From assembly GCA_002386465.1 (NCBI GenBank), contig DGIT01000071.1, positions 54,793 through 75,543 of the forward strand: a stretch of DNA of 20,751 nt, read 5' to 3'. This document shows positions 1 through 8,003 of this stretch, in pieces. Position 1 is the stretch's first letter. Each line of letters opens with the position of its first letter. The translations under genes and the position numbers were made by a program. Under the pieces are notes generated by a model. That model ran no database searches. It saw only the letters and a program-made list of their open reading frames with translations, and was not told the DNA's origin. The stretch comes from Burkholderiales bacterium UBA4615 (lineage in GTDB: Bacteria > Pseudomonadota > Gammaproteobacteria > Burkholderiales > Burkholderiaceae_E).

Positions 1-366
1 GCCCTGGAGACATCACCGGGCTACGACTTCATCTCCACCTTCGATGTCATTCATGACCTGCCCGATCCACTGGGTGCGCTCAAACGTATCCGTGCGGCCT
101 TGCGTGAAGGGGGCAGTTATCTGATGGTTGAGCCCCGCGTTGAGGACCGCCTGGAAGCCAATCAGGGCAACCCGTTTGCGCGCATGCTCTATGCGATCAG
201 TTGCCTGCACTGCGTGCCGCAGTCGCTCGCGCAGGGCGGCAGTGGTCTGGGAGCATGCTGGGGGCCTGCACAAGCGCGCGATCTGGCGACTCGCGCAGGC
301 TTTTCTTACTTCGGCATCTTGCCCATCCAGCGTCCTGCGCTGTCGTTCTATGAACTAAGGGCCTGA
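1..366 (+). CDS. SAM-dependent methyltransferase, C-terminal fragment
   Basis: This open frame enters from the left edge and ends with TGA at 364-366, leaving 121 visible residues. They read as the C-terminal half of a class I SAM-dependent methyltransferase. FDVIHDLPDP fits the acidic strand-4/post-strand-4 region, followed by a helix and then LREGGSYLMVEP, the strand-5 segment. The later part (ARMLYAISCLHCVPQSLAQGG, GAREL-like helix, then GFSYFGILPI) resembles, from memory, the Rv2258c-like group that carries an N-terminal winged-helix domain. Whether that domain is present cannot be seen because the 5' half lies outside the window. The substrate is unknown. The gene converges on the Bug receptor gene with only 9 nt between the stop codons, and no hairpin/T-tract terminator is visible there. 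Confidence 0.8.
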   Translation, partial: ALETSPGYDFISTFDVIHDLPDPLGALKRIRAALREGGSYLMVEPRVEDRLEANQGNPFARMLYAISCLHCVPQSLAQGGSGLGACWGPAQARDLATRAGFSYFGILPIQRPALSFYELRA

Positions 367-375
367 GCCAGCAGA

Positions 376-1377
376 TCAATCGAGCTGGATATTTTCGCGT
401 CGGATCACCTCACCCCATAGCGCGGTCTCAGCCTTGATGCGGGTAGCGAATGCTTGAGGTTCGGTCAGTTCGACCGTGCCTTGCGCATTGAGCCCCTGCA
501 GTGCTGCGGGATCATCACGCGACGAGCGGATCGCGGCGTACAGGGCCTGCAGCACAGCGGGTGGCGTCTGCGCCGGCGCGAACACACCGAGCCAGAACGA
601 GACATCGAAGCCCGGGTAGCCCGCCTCGATCATCGTGGGCACATCCGGCAGATCACGCCAGCGAGTGGCTGTGGTGACCGCGAGTGCCTTGAGCTTGCCC
701 GACTTCACATTGGGCACGGTATTCGGAGTGTCGAGCAGCACATCAATTTCCTTGCCCAGCACACCAATCTGCGCGAGTACACCGCTCTTGTAGGGCACAT
801 GTGTGGTCTTGATCCCCACACGGTTATTGATCATCTCGAAGCTCAGGTGCGCAAGATTGCCTGGGCCGCCCGATCCGAAAGTGATCTGACCTGGCTTGGC
901 TCGTGCGATGGCCACCAGATCGGCCACAGAATTGACGCCCGCCAGGCGTTCGTTGGCGGGGTTGATCGTCATAATGAACGGGGCCTGGATCGCCATGGTG
1001 ATCGGAATGAAATCGCGTTCAGGCAGATAGCTGATCTTCTTGTAGAGCTGCGGGTTGACCACGATGCTGCTGGAGTTGGTCACCAGAAGCGTATAACCGT
1101 CGGGTGTGGCGCGAGCCACTTCCGCAGCCCCCAACGCACCGTTGGCACCCGCACGGTTTTCAACAATCACTGGCTGCCCCAACTTTTGGCGCATGGGTTC
1201 GGCAATCGCGCGGCAAATGCCGTCGGTGGCGCTGCCCGCAGGAAATCCGGTGATCAGACGGATGGGTTTGGTTGGAAAGGCTGCTTGCGCGCGAACGCTC
1301 GGTGTTGCGGCTGCGGCCAGCGTTGCAAGCGATGCGCCCAGCAGCGCGCGGCGATGATTCATTTCGGATGTGCTCAT
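376..1377 (-). CDS. TctC/Bug-family periplasmic solute-binding receptor
   Basis: Predicted 333-aa extracytoplasmic substrate-binding protein of the tripartite tricarboxylate transporter (TTT) family, a Bug receptor. The N-terminus is an export signal with a twin-arginine-like start (HRRALLGAS, residues 8-16), a hydrophobic Ala-rich stretch, and a likely cleavage after SVRAQA (about residue 32). The mature protein begins with the family pattern FPTKPIRLITGFPAGSATD. Further family landmarks are VENRAGANGALGA, ATPDGYTLL, ITFGSGGPGNLAHL and VPTMIEAGYPGFDVSFW. An ATG at 1377 is preferred over longer frames because GGGAG lies just upstream (CAGGGAGACCCTC-ATG) and the signal peptide then starts directly. 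Ligands of this family are usually carboxylates, but the substrate cannot be inferred. No TctA/TctB membrane genes are adjacent, so this may be an orphan receptor, as is common in Bordetella and Comamonadaceae. It is divergent from the cupin gene across 237 bp. Confidence 0.92.
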   Translation of the reverse strand: MSTSEMNHRRALLGASLATLAAAATPSVRAQAAFPTKPIRLITGFPAGSATDGICRAIAEPMRQKLGQPVIVENRAGANGALGAAEVARATPDGYTLLVTNSSSIVVNPQLYKKISYLPERDFIPITMAIQAPFIMTINPANERLAGVNSVADLVAIARAKPGQITFGSGGPGNLAHLSFEMINNRVGIKTTHVPYKSGVLAQIGVLGKEIDVLLDTPNTVPNVKSGKLKALAVTTATRWRDLPDVPTMIEAGYPGFDVSFWLGVFAPAQTPPAVLQALYAAIRSSRDDPAALQGLNAQGTVELTEPQAFATRIKAETALWGEVIRRENIQLD

Positions 1378-1614
1378 GAGGGTCTCCCTGTGGTGCCGTG
1401 GCCGGCTGCTGTCGTGCGCAGCCTTTGATGACAAGCCTAACACCGGAGCCGGCCGGCTGCTTCGCTTGATGATCGATCGTCCGGCCACAGCGCGGCCACC
1501 GTGAGCCTGCGCGCATCACCATGCTCGGCGCGTGAGGTTCCGAATTGGCTGTGGCAGACAGACGCTGCCGTACCCCGGTGATAAGGTTCAACCCAATTCA
1601 AGCAAGGAGGCGAC
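1378..1614. promoter_or_regulatory. Divergent intergenic region between receptor and cupin genes
   Basis: This 237-bp region separates the divergent receptor (minus) and cupin (plus) genes and must contain the start signals of both unless the cupin is read through. A perfect 12-bp palindrome, AGCCGGCCGGCT, lies at 1447-1458, and the 8-bp palindrome GATCGATC lies at 1471-1478. Either could be an operator core, but short GC palindromes are common at this base composition. A strong Shine-Dalgarno sequence AGGAGG (1605-1610) precedes the cupin ATG. I found no convincing paired -35/-10 boxes for either gene. Confidence 0.4.
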
Positions 1615-2073
1615 ATGGCCCTGCAGAACATCAGCCCCATCAATGACCAGCTCGCTGACATCATCGTGCGCGCGGGCGAGCCGTGGATCGAAACAGCACC
1701 CGGCATGGCCTGGACCAAGGTCCTGTGGACTGGACCCGAGAGCGGGCGCTGGGTGGCGCTGTACCGATGGAAGAAAGGCTATGTGGCGCCGCCGCACAAG
1801 CACCTCTCGGCCGCCCACACCTATGTGCTCAAAGGCCGGCTGCAAGTGCGCGATGGCGTGCTTGAAGCGGGCGATTACGACTACGAGCCCAATGGCGTGC
1901 TGCACGGCGAAACCACCGCACTCGAGGACACCGAGTACCTCTTCATCTGCGACGGGCCGGTCGTGTTCTACAACGCAGACGGCATCGTGGCTTACAAAGG
2001 CTGGGAAGAGCTGCAGCGCCTGAAGGACAAAGCGCAGGCGAGCCCTGCTGCACGCCCCGCATCAGTCAGCTGA
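1615..2073 (+). CDS. Cupin dioxygenase-like protein (2,4'-dihydroxyacetophenone dioxygenase type)
   Basis: 152-aa single-domain cupin. The central segment RWVALYRWKKGYVAPPHKHL (residues 45-64) carries the cupin motif 1 histidines H61 and H63, with H68 nearby. GVLEAGDYDYEPNGVLHG (81-98) carries the motif 2 histidine H97. It most resembles, from memory, the family annotated as 2,4'-dihydroxyacetophenone dioxygenase, an iron cupin that cleaves the C-C bond next to an aryl ketone. It also recalls ChrR-like and acetylacetone dioxygenase cupins, so the substrate is unproven. The C-terminus after about residue 140 is a short Ala/Pro-rich tail. The start is secure (AGGAGG-CGAC-ATG). The 3' end overlaps the convergent acyl-CoA synthetase gene by 8 bp. 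Lying beside a two-BVMO operon, it could supply a second ketone-cleaving activity, which is an inference from position. Confidence 0.85.
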   Translation: MALQNISPINDQLADIIVRAGEPWIETAPGMAWTKVLWTGPESGRWVALYRWKKGYVAPPHKHLSAAHTYVLKGRLQVRDGVLEAGDYDYEPNGVLHGETTALEDTEYLFICDGPVVFYNADGIVAYKGWEELQRLKDKAQASPAARPASVS

Positions 2074-3697
2074 CGCGATAGTCCTTATAGCGCTCACGCA
2101 AAGTGAGCTTGTGCACCTTGCCCGTGGCGGTCATGGGCAGTTGCTCCACAAATTCCACAGCATCGGGCAGCCACCACCTGGCGACCTTGTCCGACAGGAA
2201 CTGCAGCATTTGCGTGGCATCCAGCGCCGCACCCGCCTTGAGCACGACGAGCAACAAAGGACGCTCCTGCCACTTGGGATGCGGGATCGCCACGACAGCC
2301 GCCTGCAGCACCGCCGGGTGACCGATCGCAGCATTTTCCAGTTGCACCGAGCTGATCCATTCGCCCCCGGACTTGATGACGTCCTTGGAACGATCGGTCA
2401 GTGTGAGATGGCCTTCGTCGTCGAGGACGGCCATGTCACCTGTGACCAGCCAGCCGCCTTCATCGGTCGCACTGCCCGGGCCCATCTTGAGATATTCGGA
2501 TGCAATCCATGGGCCCTTGACGCGCAGATGCCCCACGCTTTCGCCATCGCGCGGCAGCGTCCTGCCGTCGTCATCGACCACCTTCATCTTCACGCCCGCC
2601 ACACAGCGCCCTGACACCAGCCTGCGGTCCACGCGCTGCTCAAAAGGCAAGGCGTCCGAGCCGGGCTTCAAACTGGCCGACGTGGCCATCAGTGCCTCGG
2701 TCATGCCCCAGGCCTGCGAGTATTCAACGTCATAGTCGCGGCCCAGGGTCTCGATCATGCTGCGCGGCGGTGCCGTGCCGCTGGAGAGGGTCTGGCGCAG
2801 CTTGGGCAATGTCTTGCCATGGCGCTGCATCCAGTCCAGCAGGATCAGCCAGAAACTCGGCACGCCTGCGGTGAGCGTCACGCCTTCGCCATCGAAGAGC
2901 TCATAGAGCTTCTCGGGCTCGTAATTGCGCCCGGGCAAGACGAGCTTGCTGCCGGTGTAGGGCGCCACGAAGGGCATGTTCCAGGCGTTGCCGTGGAACA
3001 TGGGTGCCATGGGCATCATGACCTCGAGCTGACCCGACGCATGGCCCGGGAAGAACTCGAAGGAGGCGCCCATCAGCGTTTGCAGCACAGCGGCACGGTG
3101 CGAATACACGACGCCTTTGGGGTTCCCTGTAGTGCCCGATGTGAAGCAGATGGTGGACGCACTGTGCTCATCGAAGACCGGCCACGCCCAGTCGATGTCG
3201 TCTTCGGCATCGAGCAGATCTTCGTAGCAGAGCACACCCGGCAGCGTCGTGCCCGGCATGCGATCGCGTGCAGCCAGCACGATGATGGTTTGTACCGTGG
3301 GGATCCGGTCGGCGAAGCCTTCAAGGATCGGCAGGGTGAGCGCATCAACGCACAGGATCCGATCCTCGGCGTGGTTGATCATGTAGACCAGTTGCTCGGC
3401 AAACAGGCGCGGGTTGATCGTATGCAGGACCGCGCCGATCCCTGGCACGCCATAGAACAGCTCGAAATGGCGGTGGGTATTCCATGCGAGCGTGCCCACC
3501 GGCGTGCCCTGCTGCACCCCCAGGCGCTGCAGCGCCTTGGCCAGTCGCTTCATGCGCCGCTGCGCGTCGCGATAGGTATAGCGGTGCAGATCACCTTCGA
3601 TCTCGCGCGCCACCACCTCCACATCGCCGTGGTGATCTGCCGCATGCTCGATGAAGCTCGACAGCAGCAGCGGCATGTCCATCATCAGTCCGCGCAT
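2066..3697 (-). CDS. AMP-dependent acyl-CoA synthetase (medium/long-chain fatty-acid type)
   Basis: 543-aa adenylate-forming enzyme, the normal length for this family. It activates a carboxylic acid to acyl-AMP and then to acyl-CoA in the cytoplasm. The ATP-binding P-loop TSGTTGNPKG is at residues 186-195. The conserved core continues with PMFHGNAWNMPF and SSGTAPP...WGMTEA, and the hinge region reads VTGDMAVLDDEGHLTLTDRSKD, split here as VTGDMAVLDDE then GHLTLTDRSKD. The C-terminal catalytic lysine is K527 in PMTATGK. The overall pattern resembles AlkK-like medium-chain ligases, but chain length cannot be fixed by eye. It is the last gene of the minus-strand block, 62 nt after the BVMO stop. 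In that gap a 6-bp GC stem with a 7-nt loop (3725-3743) could form an intercistronic hairpin. GGGAG lies 8 nt before the ATG. The role fits activation of the acid released after BVMO oxidation and ester hydrolysis. Confidence 0.93.
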   Translation of the reverse strand: MRGLMMDMPLLLSSFIEHAADHHGDVEVVAREIEGDLHRYTYRDAQRRMKRLAKALQRLGVQQGTPVGTLAWNTHRHFELFYGVPGIGAVLHTINPRLFAEQLVYMINHAEDRILCVDALTLPILEGFADRIPTVQTIIVLAARDRMPGTTLPGVLCYEDLLDAEDDIDWAWPVFDEHSASTICFTSGTTGNPKGVVYSHRAAVLQTLMGASFEFFPGHASGQLEVMMPMAPMFHGNAWNMPFVAPYTGSKLVLPGRNYEPEKLYELFDGEGVTLTAGVPSFWLILLDWMQRHGKTLPKLRQTLSSGTAPPRSMIETLGRDYDVEYSQAWGMTEALMATSASLKPGSDALPFEQRVDRRLVSGRCVAGVKMKVVDDDGRTLPRDGESVGHLRVKGPWIASEYLKMGPGSATDEGGWLVTGDMAVLDDEGHLTLTDRSKDVIKSGGEWISSVQLENAAIGHPAVLQAAVVAIPHPKWQERPLLLVVLKAGAALDATQMLQFLSDKVARWWLPDAVEFVEQLPMTATGKVHKLTLRERYKDYRVS

Positions 3698-3759
3698 CGG
3701 CAGTACTCCCAGTCAGCATGGTCAGCGGCTTGGGGGCAGCCGCATGACGCCATGTTTCA

Positions 3760-5349
3760 TCAGGCCGCGGCAAAGCCCTCATACCCATTGGCAGCCACCC
3801 GCTCGCAGGTCTGCGCATACGGGGGGAAACCCAGGAGCGGCATGAATACGCGGGTTTTTCCGGGTACGTTGGCCCCCAGATACCAGGAGTTGCAGGTGGG
3901 ATACAAGGTCATGCCAGCCACCGCATTCACATGGTCGACCCACTGATCCTGAGCAGAGACCGTAGCCTCGATGGTGCGTTTGCCCTGCTCGCGCATCCAG
4001 CGGATGCACCCCGAGATCCAGTCGACGTGCTGCTCGATCGAGATGATCATGTTGGTCAGCACGGACGGGCTGCCCGGCCCGGAAATCGTGAACAGATTCG
4101 GAAAACCCGCGACGTTCAAGCCCAGGTAGGTGCGCGGCCCGGCGCTCCAGGCGTCCTTGAGCGCCAACCCGTCCCGGCCCCGAATATCGACCTTCAGGAT
4201 TGACCCGGTCATGGCGTCGAAGCCCGTGGCGAATACGAGCGCATCAAAGTCGAATGTACGGCCGGCCGCACGCACACCGGTGGGCGTGATTGCCTCAATC
4301 CCGCCCTGGCTGATGTCCACGAGCTCAACATGCGGCGCATTGAAGGTGGCGTAGTAATCGGTATCCACGCAAATGCGTTTGCAGCCCAGCACCTGACGCG
4401 GCGCAAGCAGGTCAGCCACGGCAGGATCCTTAACGATGCCGCGGATCTTTTGCGCCACATAGTCTCGACCGATGTCATTGGCCTGCTGGTTGATCATCAG
4501 GTCATTGAAGGCGCCATTGAACCCCAACCCGCCACGCTCCCATCGTTTGTCGAATTCACGCCGATGGTCCTCGGGCGTGGAGGTCAGTGCAGGCACCTCG
4601 TTGCGAGGATTGGCCGAACCGAACGCGCCCTGCATCTGCCGATTGCGGGCACGAAAATCCGGGTACTCGGCCTTGATGCGCGCTTCGTACTGAGGATCGA
4701 GCGGGGCATTGCGGGCAGGAATCGAATAGTTGGCGGTGCGCTGAAACACCACCAGCTGACTCGCCTGCCGGGCGATGATGGGAATCGACTGAATCGCCGA
4801 TGAGCCGGTGCCGATGACACCCACACGCTTGCCCGCGAAATCAACCGGCTCATGCGGCCACTCGCCGGTGTGATACCGCTCACCCCGGTACGAATCCAGC
4901 CCCGGGAACGCAGGCATGTTCGTTGAGGACAGACAACCCGTAGCCATGATCACGAACTGTGCGCTCACCACATCGCCGCGATCGGTGCGCACCGTCCAGC
5001 GGGCACTCGACGCATCGAAATGCGCAGCGCTCACACGGGTCGAAAACCGGATGTCGCGGCGCAGGTCGAACCGGTCCGCCACATGGTTGGCGTATTTCAG
5101 GATTTCGGGCTGAGGTGCGAAGCGTTCAGTCCACTTCCAGCTTTGCTGAAGCTCCTCGGAAAAACTATAGGAGTACTCCATGCTTTCAATGTCACAGCGC
5201 GCCCCGGGGTACCGGTTCCAGTACCAGGTGCCACCCACGCCATCGCCGGCCTCGAACACACGGGCCGACAGGCCCATGCTCCGCGTCTTGTGGAGCATGT
5301 ACATGCCGGCAAAGCCTGCGCCCACGATCACCACGTCGAAGTCATTCAT
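3760..5349 (-). CDS. Flavin-containing Baeyer-Villiger monooxygenase, cyclohexanone-monooxygenase type
   Basis: 529-aa FAD- and NADPH-dependent type I Baeyer-Villiger monooxygenase, expected to turn ketones into esters or lactones using O2. The FAD-binding Rossmann motif GAGFAG is at residues 10-15. GGTWYWNRYPGARCDIES (39-56) is the typical cyclohexanone/cyclopentanone monooxygenase segment. The BVMO fingerprint is at 154-165 as YRGERYHTGEWP, with Tyr replacing the usual leading Phe. The NADPH-binding Rossmann motif GTGSSA is at 180-185, and ATGCLSS (about 136-142) is the conserved linker before it. KRICVDTDYYATFN, later in the protein, matches the conserved block of this subgroup. It starts 10 nt after the stop of the upstream BVMO gene. 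Its Shine-Dalgarno sequence GAGGA overlaps that stop (TGAGGACGCGAAGATG), so the two are translated from one message. The true substrate (cyclic, aryl or linear ketone) is unknown. Confidence 0.95.
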   Translation of the reverse strand: MNDFDVVIVGAGFAGMYMLHKTRSMGLSARVFEAGDGVGGTWYWNRYPGARCDIESMEYSYSFSEELQQSWKWTERFAPQPEILKYANHVADRFDLRRDIRFSTRVSAAHFDASSARWTVRTDRGDVVSAQFVIMATGCLSSTNMPAFPGLDSYRGERYHTGEWPHEPVDFAGKRVGVIGTGSSAIQSIPIIARQASQLVVFQRTANYSIPARNAPLDPQYEARIKAEYPDFRARNRQMQGAFGSANPRNEVPALTSTPEDHRREFDKRWERGGLGFNGAFNDLMINQQANDIGRDYVAQKIRGIVKDPAVADLLAPRQVLGCKRICVDTDYYATFNAPHVELVDISQGGIEAITPTGVRAAGRTFDFDALVFATGFDAMTGSILKVDIRGRDGLALKDAWSAGPRTYLGLNVAGFPNLFTISGPGSPSVLTNMIISIEQHVDWISGCIRWMREQGKRTIEATVSAQDQWVDHVNAVAGMTLYPTCNSWYLGANVPGKTRVFMPLLGFPPYAQTCERVAANGYEGFAAA

Positions 5350-5359
5350 CTTCGCGTCC

Positions 5360-6871
5360 TCAGTTGTAGCGCAAACCTTCGTCCAGACTCACCTTGGGCA
5401 GTTCGTCCTTTTCGGTCCAGTAGTCCTGGGTGTGACGCCAGGGGTGTCGATCGCCCTGACGCGGCAACAGGTGCAGGCCACGCATGATGTAGCCCGGATT
5501 GAAGTCATCGGTATCGACCCAGGGCTTGTAGCCCATGGTGGCATCTTCCGGTCGCAATTCCGGGACGACCATCTGAGCGCCCTTGGCCTGCATCTGCCCA
5601 AGCAGTCGACAGACCAGATCGCCGATGACGTCGGCGCGCAGCGTCCAGCTCGCCCGAAAATAGCCGAAGACCCAGGCCATATTGGGCACACCGGTAAACA
5701 TGACGCCCCGCCACGTGACGGTCTTGGAGAAATCCAGCGGCTTGCCATCAATGCTGAACGCGATGTCGCCCAGCACATTGAGGTCGAAGCCCGTTGCGGT
5801 CACGATCACATCGGCATCGAGTTGTGCGCCTGATTTCAGCTTCAGGCCCGTGGCATTGAAGGTCTCGATCTCATCAGTCACCACCGATGCCTGACCCTTG
5901 CGCACGCTCTGAAAGAGATCGCCATCAGGAATGAAGGCGATCCGCTGCTTCCAGGGTTTGTAGTGCGGGGTGAAGTGCTTGGCCACATCGAAGTCTTCAC
6001 CCAGAAACGCCTTGACGCCACCCAATAATTCGCGCGTGACCACGTCGGGCTCAGCAATGCAACGGCGTGTGAAGAGGGCCTGATCGTGCAGAATTTTTCT
6101 GCGCACGATTTCGTGAATCCACTCTTCCTTGATGTCTAGTTCGCGCAGCGTGTCGGCCAGCACATTGGCATTGCGCCCGGTGATGAAGAAGGTCGGCGAG
6201 CGCTGCAGCATCGTGACATGCTCACAGTGACCTGCAATGGCCGGCACGACCGTGGCAGCTGTAGCGCCCGAACCGATCACCACCACTTTCTTGCCAGCGA
6301 GGTCGAGTCCCTCAGGCCAGGTCTGCGGATGGACGATGCGTCCCTTGAAGCTGTCCATGCCTGGCCACTCAGGGGTATAGCCTTGGCTGTGGCGGTAGTA
6401 ACCCTGGCACATCCACAGGAACCGTGTCTGGATCTGCACGGTGTCACGCGTCTGTTCACGCTGCACAGTCAGCGTCCACAAGCGCTCTGCACTCGACCAG
6501 GACGCTGAAACGATGGTGTGGCCATAGCGGATATGCCGACCCAGACCGTTTTCCTCAATCACTTCGGCCATGTATTGGCGAATCTTTTCAGCCGTGGCAA
6601 TGGGTGATCCGGTCCAGGGCTTGAAACGATAACCGAAGGTATACAGATCGCTGTCTGAACGGATGCCCGGATACTTGTGGGTCAGCCAGGTGCCACCAAA
6701 ACTCGTCTGGCTCTCCAGGACCACAAAGCGTGTGCCGGGGCGTTGTGTCTGGATGTGATACGCGCCGCCAATGCCGGAAATGCCAGCGCCCACAATCAGC
6801 ACGTCAAAACATTCGGTCGCGGGGTTTGCGGCGGTGCGTGGCCGATCGGCCACGCCAGCGTCTGTTGTCAT
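5360..6871 (-). CDS. Flavin-containing Baeyer-Villiger monooxygenase, EthA-like
   Basis: 503-aa type I BVMO of the EthA-like branch, clearly different from its downstream neighbour. An N-terminal extension of about 20 residues precedes FDVLIVGAGISGIGGAYH, with the FAD motif GAGISG at 28-33. FGGTWLTHKYPGIRSDSDL (58-76) is typical of EthA and related enzymes. The BVMO fingerprint FKGRIVHPQTWP (175-186) is complete, and the NADPH motif GSGATA is at 200-205. The Cys-Gln-Gly-Tyr-Tyr segment (155-159) replaces the ATG-linker of the other BVMO, as in EthA homologues. EthA-type enzymes oxidise linear and aryl ketones and also thioamide or sulfide groups, so oxygenation at sulfur is possible. AGGAG lies 7 nt before the ATG. 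The gene opens a sub-block after a 154-bp gap holding a candidate promoter and operator. Confidence 0.94.
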   Translation of the reverse strand: MTTDAGVADRPRTAANPATECFDVLIVGAGISGIGGAYHIQTQRPGTRFVVLESQTSFGGTWLTHKYPGIRSDSDLYTFGYRFKPWTGSPIATAEKIRQYMAEVIEENGLGRHIRYGHTIVSASWSSAERLWTLTVQREQTRDTVQIQTRFLWMCQGYYRHSQGYTPEWPGMDSFKGRIVHPQTWPEGLDLAGKKVVVIGSGATAATVVPAIAGHCEHVTMLQRSPTFFITGRNANVLADTLRELDIKEEWIHEIVRRKILHDQALFTRRCIAEPDVVTRELLGGVKAFLGEDFDVAKHFTPHYKPWKQRIAFIPDGDLFQSVRKGQASVVTDEIETFNATGLKLKSGAQLDADVIVTATGFDLNVLGDIAFSIDGKPLDFSKTVTWRGVMFTGVPNMAWVFGYFRASWTLRADVIGDLVCRLLGQMQAKGAQMVVPELRPEDATMGYKPWVDTDDFNPGYIMRGLHLLPRQGDRHPWRHTQDYWTEKDELPKVSLDEGLRYN

Positions 6872-7025
6872 CTGGAGTCTCCTGTCTCAACCCACAGTTT
6901 ACTGCGCCCGCTGACCGCCCTGAACCAGCTCACGATCGGTTCAGGCTCGATTCGCGCTCGGGGTTGTGTCCGGACCCTCACGGACGGCTGGGCCGCCCGC
7001 TGAAACCGCGCCGTTCGCTGTGCGA
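6872..7025 (-). promoter_or_regulatory. Candidate internal promoter and operator ahead of the BVMO pair
   Basis: This is the largest gap inside the minus-strand block. A perfect 8-bp inverted repeat, CCTGAACC (6919-6926) and GGTTCAGG (6938-6945), is separated by 11 bp, giving half-site centres about 19 bp apart, as expected for a dimeric regulator. On the minus strand the proximal half-site coincides with a weak -35-like TTCAGG (6919-6924). This is followed 17 bp later by a -10-like TAAACT (6896-6901), which matches 4 of 6 consensus bases, while the -35 matches only 3 of 6. The resulting leader would be short but would include the BVMO Shine-Dalgarno sequence. The promoter call is tentative; the inverted repeat is directly visible. 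Confidence 0.4.
6919..6945. repeat. Perfect 8-bp inverted repeat with 11-bp spacer
   Basis: CCTGAACC at 6919-6926 is the exact reverse complement of GGTTCAGG at 6938-6945. The repeat lies in non-coding DNA about 50 bp upstream of the EthA-like BVMO start. It could be a regulator binding site or, as RNA, an 8-bp stem with an 11-nt loop. There is no T-tract after it on either strand, which argues against an intrinsic terminator. Confidence 0.75.
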
Positions 7026-8003
7026 TCAGGCGAGCCGCATCCGGTCCAGCCGTGCGGAAATGATCGCCTCCGCTTCCCGCACGATGCGCGAGACCAGCTC
7101 GGCACAGGTGGGGATATCATGGATCAAGCCCTGGACCATACCAGCCGACCAGATCCCAAACTCCGGGTCACCGGTCTCGTACACCACACGGCCGCGCTGA
7201 CCAGCCACCAGGTGCTTCAGATCGTCGATGGTGGCGCCGCCTTTTTTCTCGATCGCAACCACTTCACGGCTGACTGCATTGCTGGCCACGCGGGAGGTAT
7301 TGCGCAAGGTCCGGAAGATCAGTTCGGTCGCGCGCTCATCGTTGGCAACGATCTGCTCCTTGACGCGCTGGTGAATCGGGCTTTCCACGGTCGCCATGAA
7401 GCGCGTACCCATGTTGATGCCCTCTGCGCCCAGCGCCAGTGCCGCGACCAAACCGCGTGCATCACCAAAGCCACCCGAGGCAATCATCGGGATCTTCACC
7501 TTGTCGGCTGCCGCAGGAATCAGGACGAGGCCCGGCGTGTCATCTTCACCAGGGTGACCCGCACACTCGAAACCATCAATGGAAATCGCATCGGCGCCGA
7601 TGCTCTCGGCTTTCAGTGCATGCCGCACGGCGGTGCATTTGTGGATCACCTTCACGCCATGCTTTTTGAGCTCGGCAATATGTTCTTGCGGATTATTGCC
7701 GGCGGTCTCCACAATCCTGACCCCCGACTCCACGATCGCCTGACGGTACTCGGCATACGGCGGAGGCTTGAGCGCGGGCAGGATCGTGAGGTTTACGCCG
7801 AACGGCTTGTCGGTCATCTCGCGGCAGCGGGCAATCTCTTTACGCAAATCATCCGGCGTGGGCTGGGTCAGCGCCGTGATGAACCCCAGTGCGCCGGCAT
7901 TGGCCACAGCCGACACCAGCTCGGCCCGCCCAACCCACTGCATACCACCCTGCACGATCGGGTGCTGAATGCCGAACATCTCGGTGAATCGCGTCTTCAA
8001 CAT
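7026..8003 (-). CDS. FMN-dependent nitronate monooxygenase / NADH:quinone reductase family protein
   Basis: 325-aa TIM-barrel flavoprotein of the nitronate monooxygenase (2-nitropropane dioxygenase) superfamily, predicted to be cytoplasmic and FMN-binding. Landmarks are HPIVQGGMQWVGRAEL (14-29), AVANAGALGFITAL (32-45), IDGFECAGHPGEDD (142-155, with the conserved H150), the phosphate-binding PMIASGGFGDARG (172-184), and INMGTRFMATVESPIH (196-211). The GGMQWVG and GTRFMAT patterns recall, from memory, P. aeruginosa PA1024, which was reassigned from nitronate monooxygenase to NADH:quinone reductase. The exact reaction is therefore open, and a FabK-like enoyl reductase is a more distant alternative. 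AGGAG lies 6 nt before the ATG. It lies 37 nt downstream of the alpha/beta hydrolase gene, consistent with one operon. A role in flavin or quinone redox linked to the BVMOs is possible but not shown. Confidence 0.9.
   Translation of the reverse strand: MLKTRFTEMFGIQHPIVQGGMQWVGRAELVSAVANAGALGFITALTQPTPDDLRKEIARCREMTDKPFGVNLTILPALKPPPYAEYRQAIVESGVRIVETAGNNPQEHIAELKKHGVKVIHKCTAVRHALKAESIGADAISIDGFECAGHPGEDDTPGLVLIPAAADKVKIPMIASGGFGDARGLVAALALGAEGINMGTRFMATVESPIHQRVKEQIVANDERATELIFRTLRNTSRVASNAVSREVVAIEKKGGATIDDLKHLVAGQRGRVVYETGDPEFGIWSAGMVQGLIHDIPTCAELVSRIVREAEAIISARLDRMRLA

Noticed and set aside
454..1428. Plus-strand open frame of 324 codons opposite the Bug receptor gene
   Set aside because: The composition (rich in Arg, His, Gly, Cys) is typical of an antisense shadow, and the opposite strand encodes a clear TctC protein.
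1378..1488. N-terminal extension of the Bug receptor to an upstream start
   Set aside because: The extension is Arg/Ser-rich and precedes a normal export signal. The ATG at 1377 has a Shine-Dalgarno sequence and places the signal peptide at the N-terminus.
2819..3946. Long plus-strand open frame (375 codons) opposite the acyl-CoA synthetase and BVMO
   Set aside because: It is antisense to two genes with strong family motifs, and its translation has no recognisable motif. Long antisense frames are expected at this GC content.
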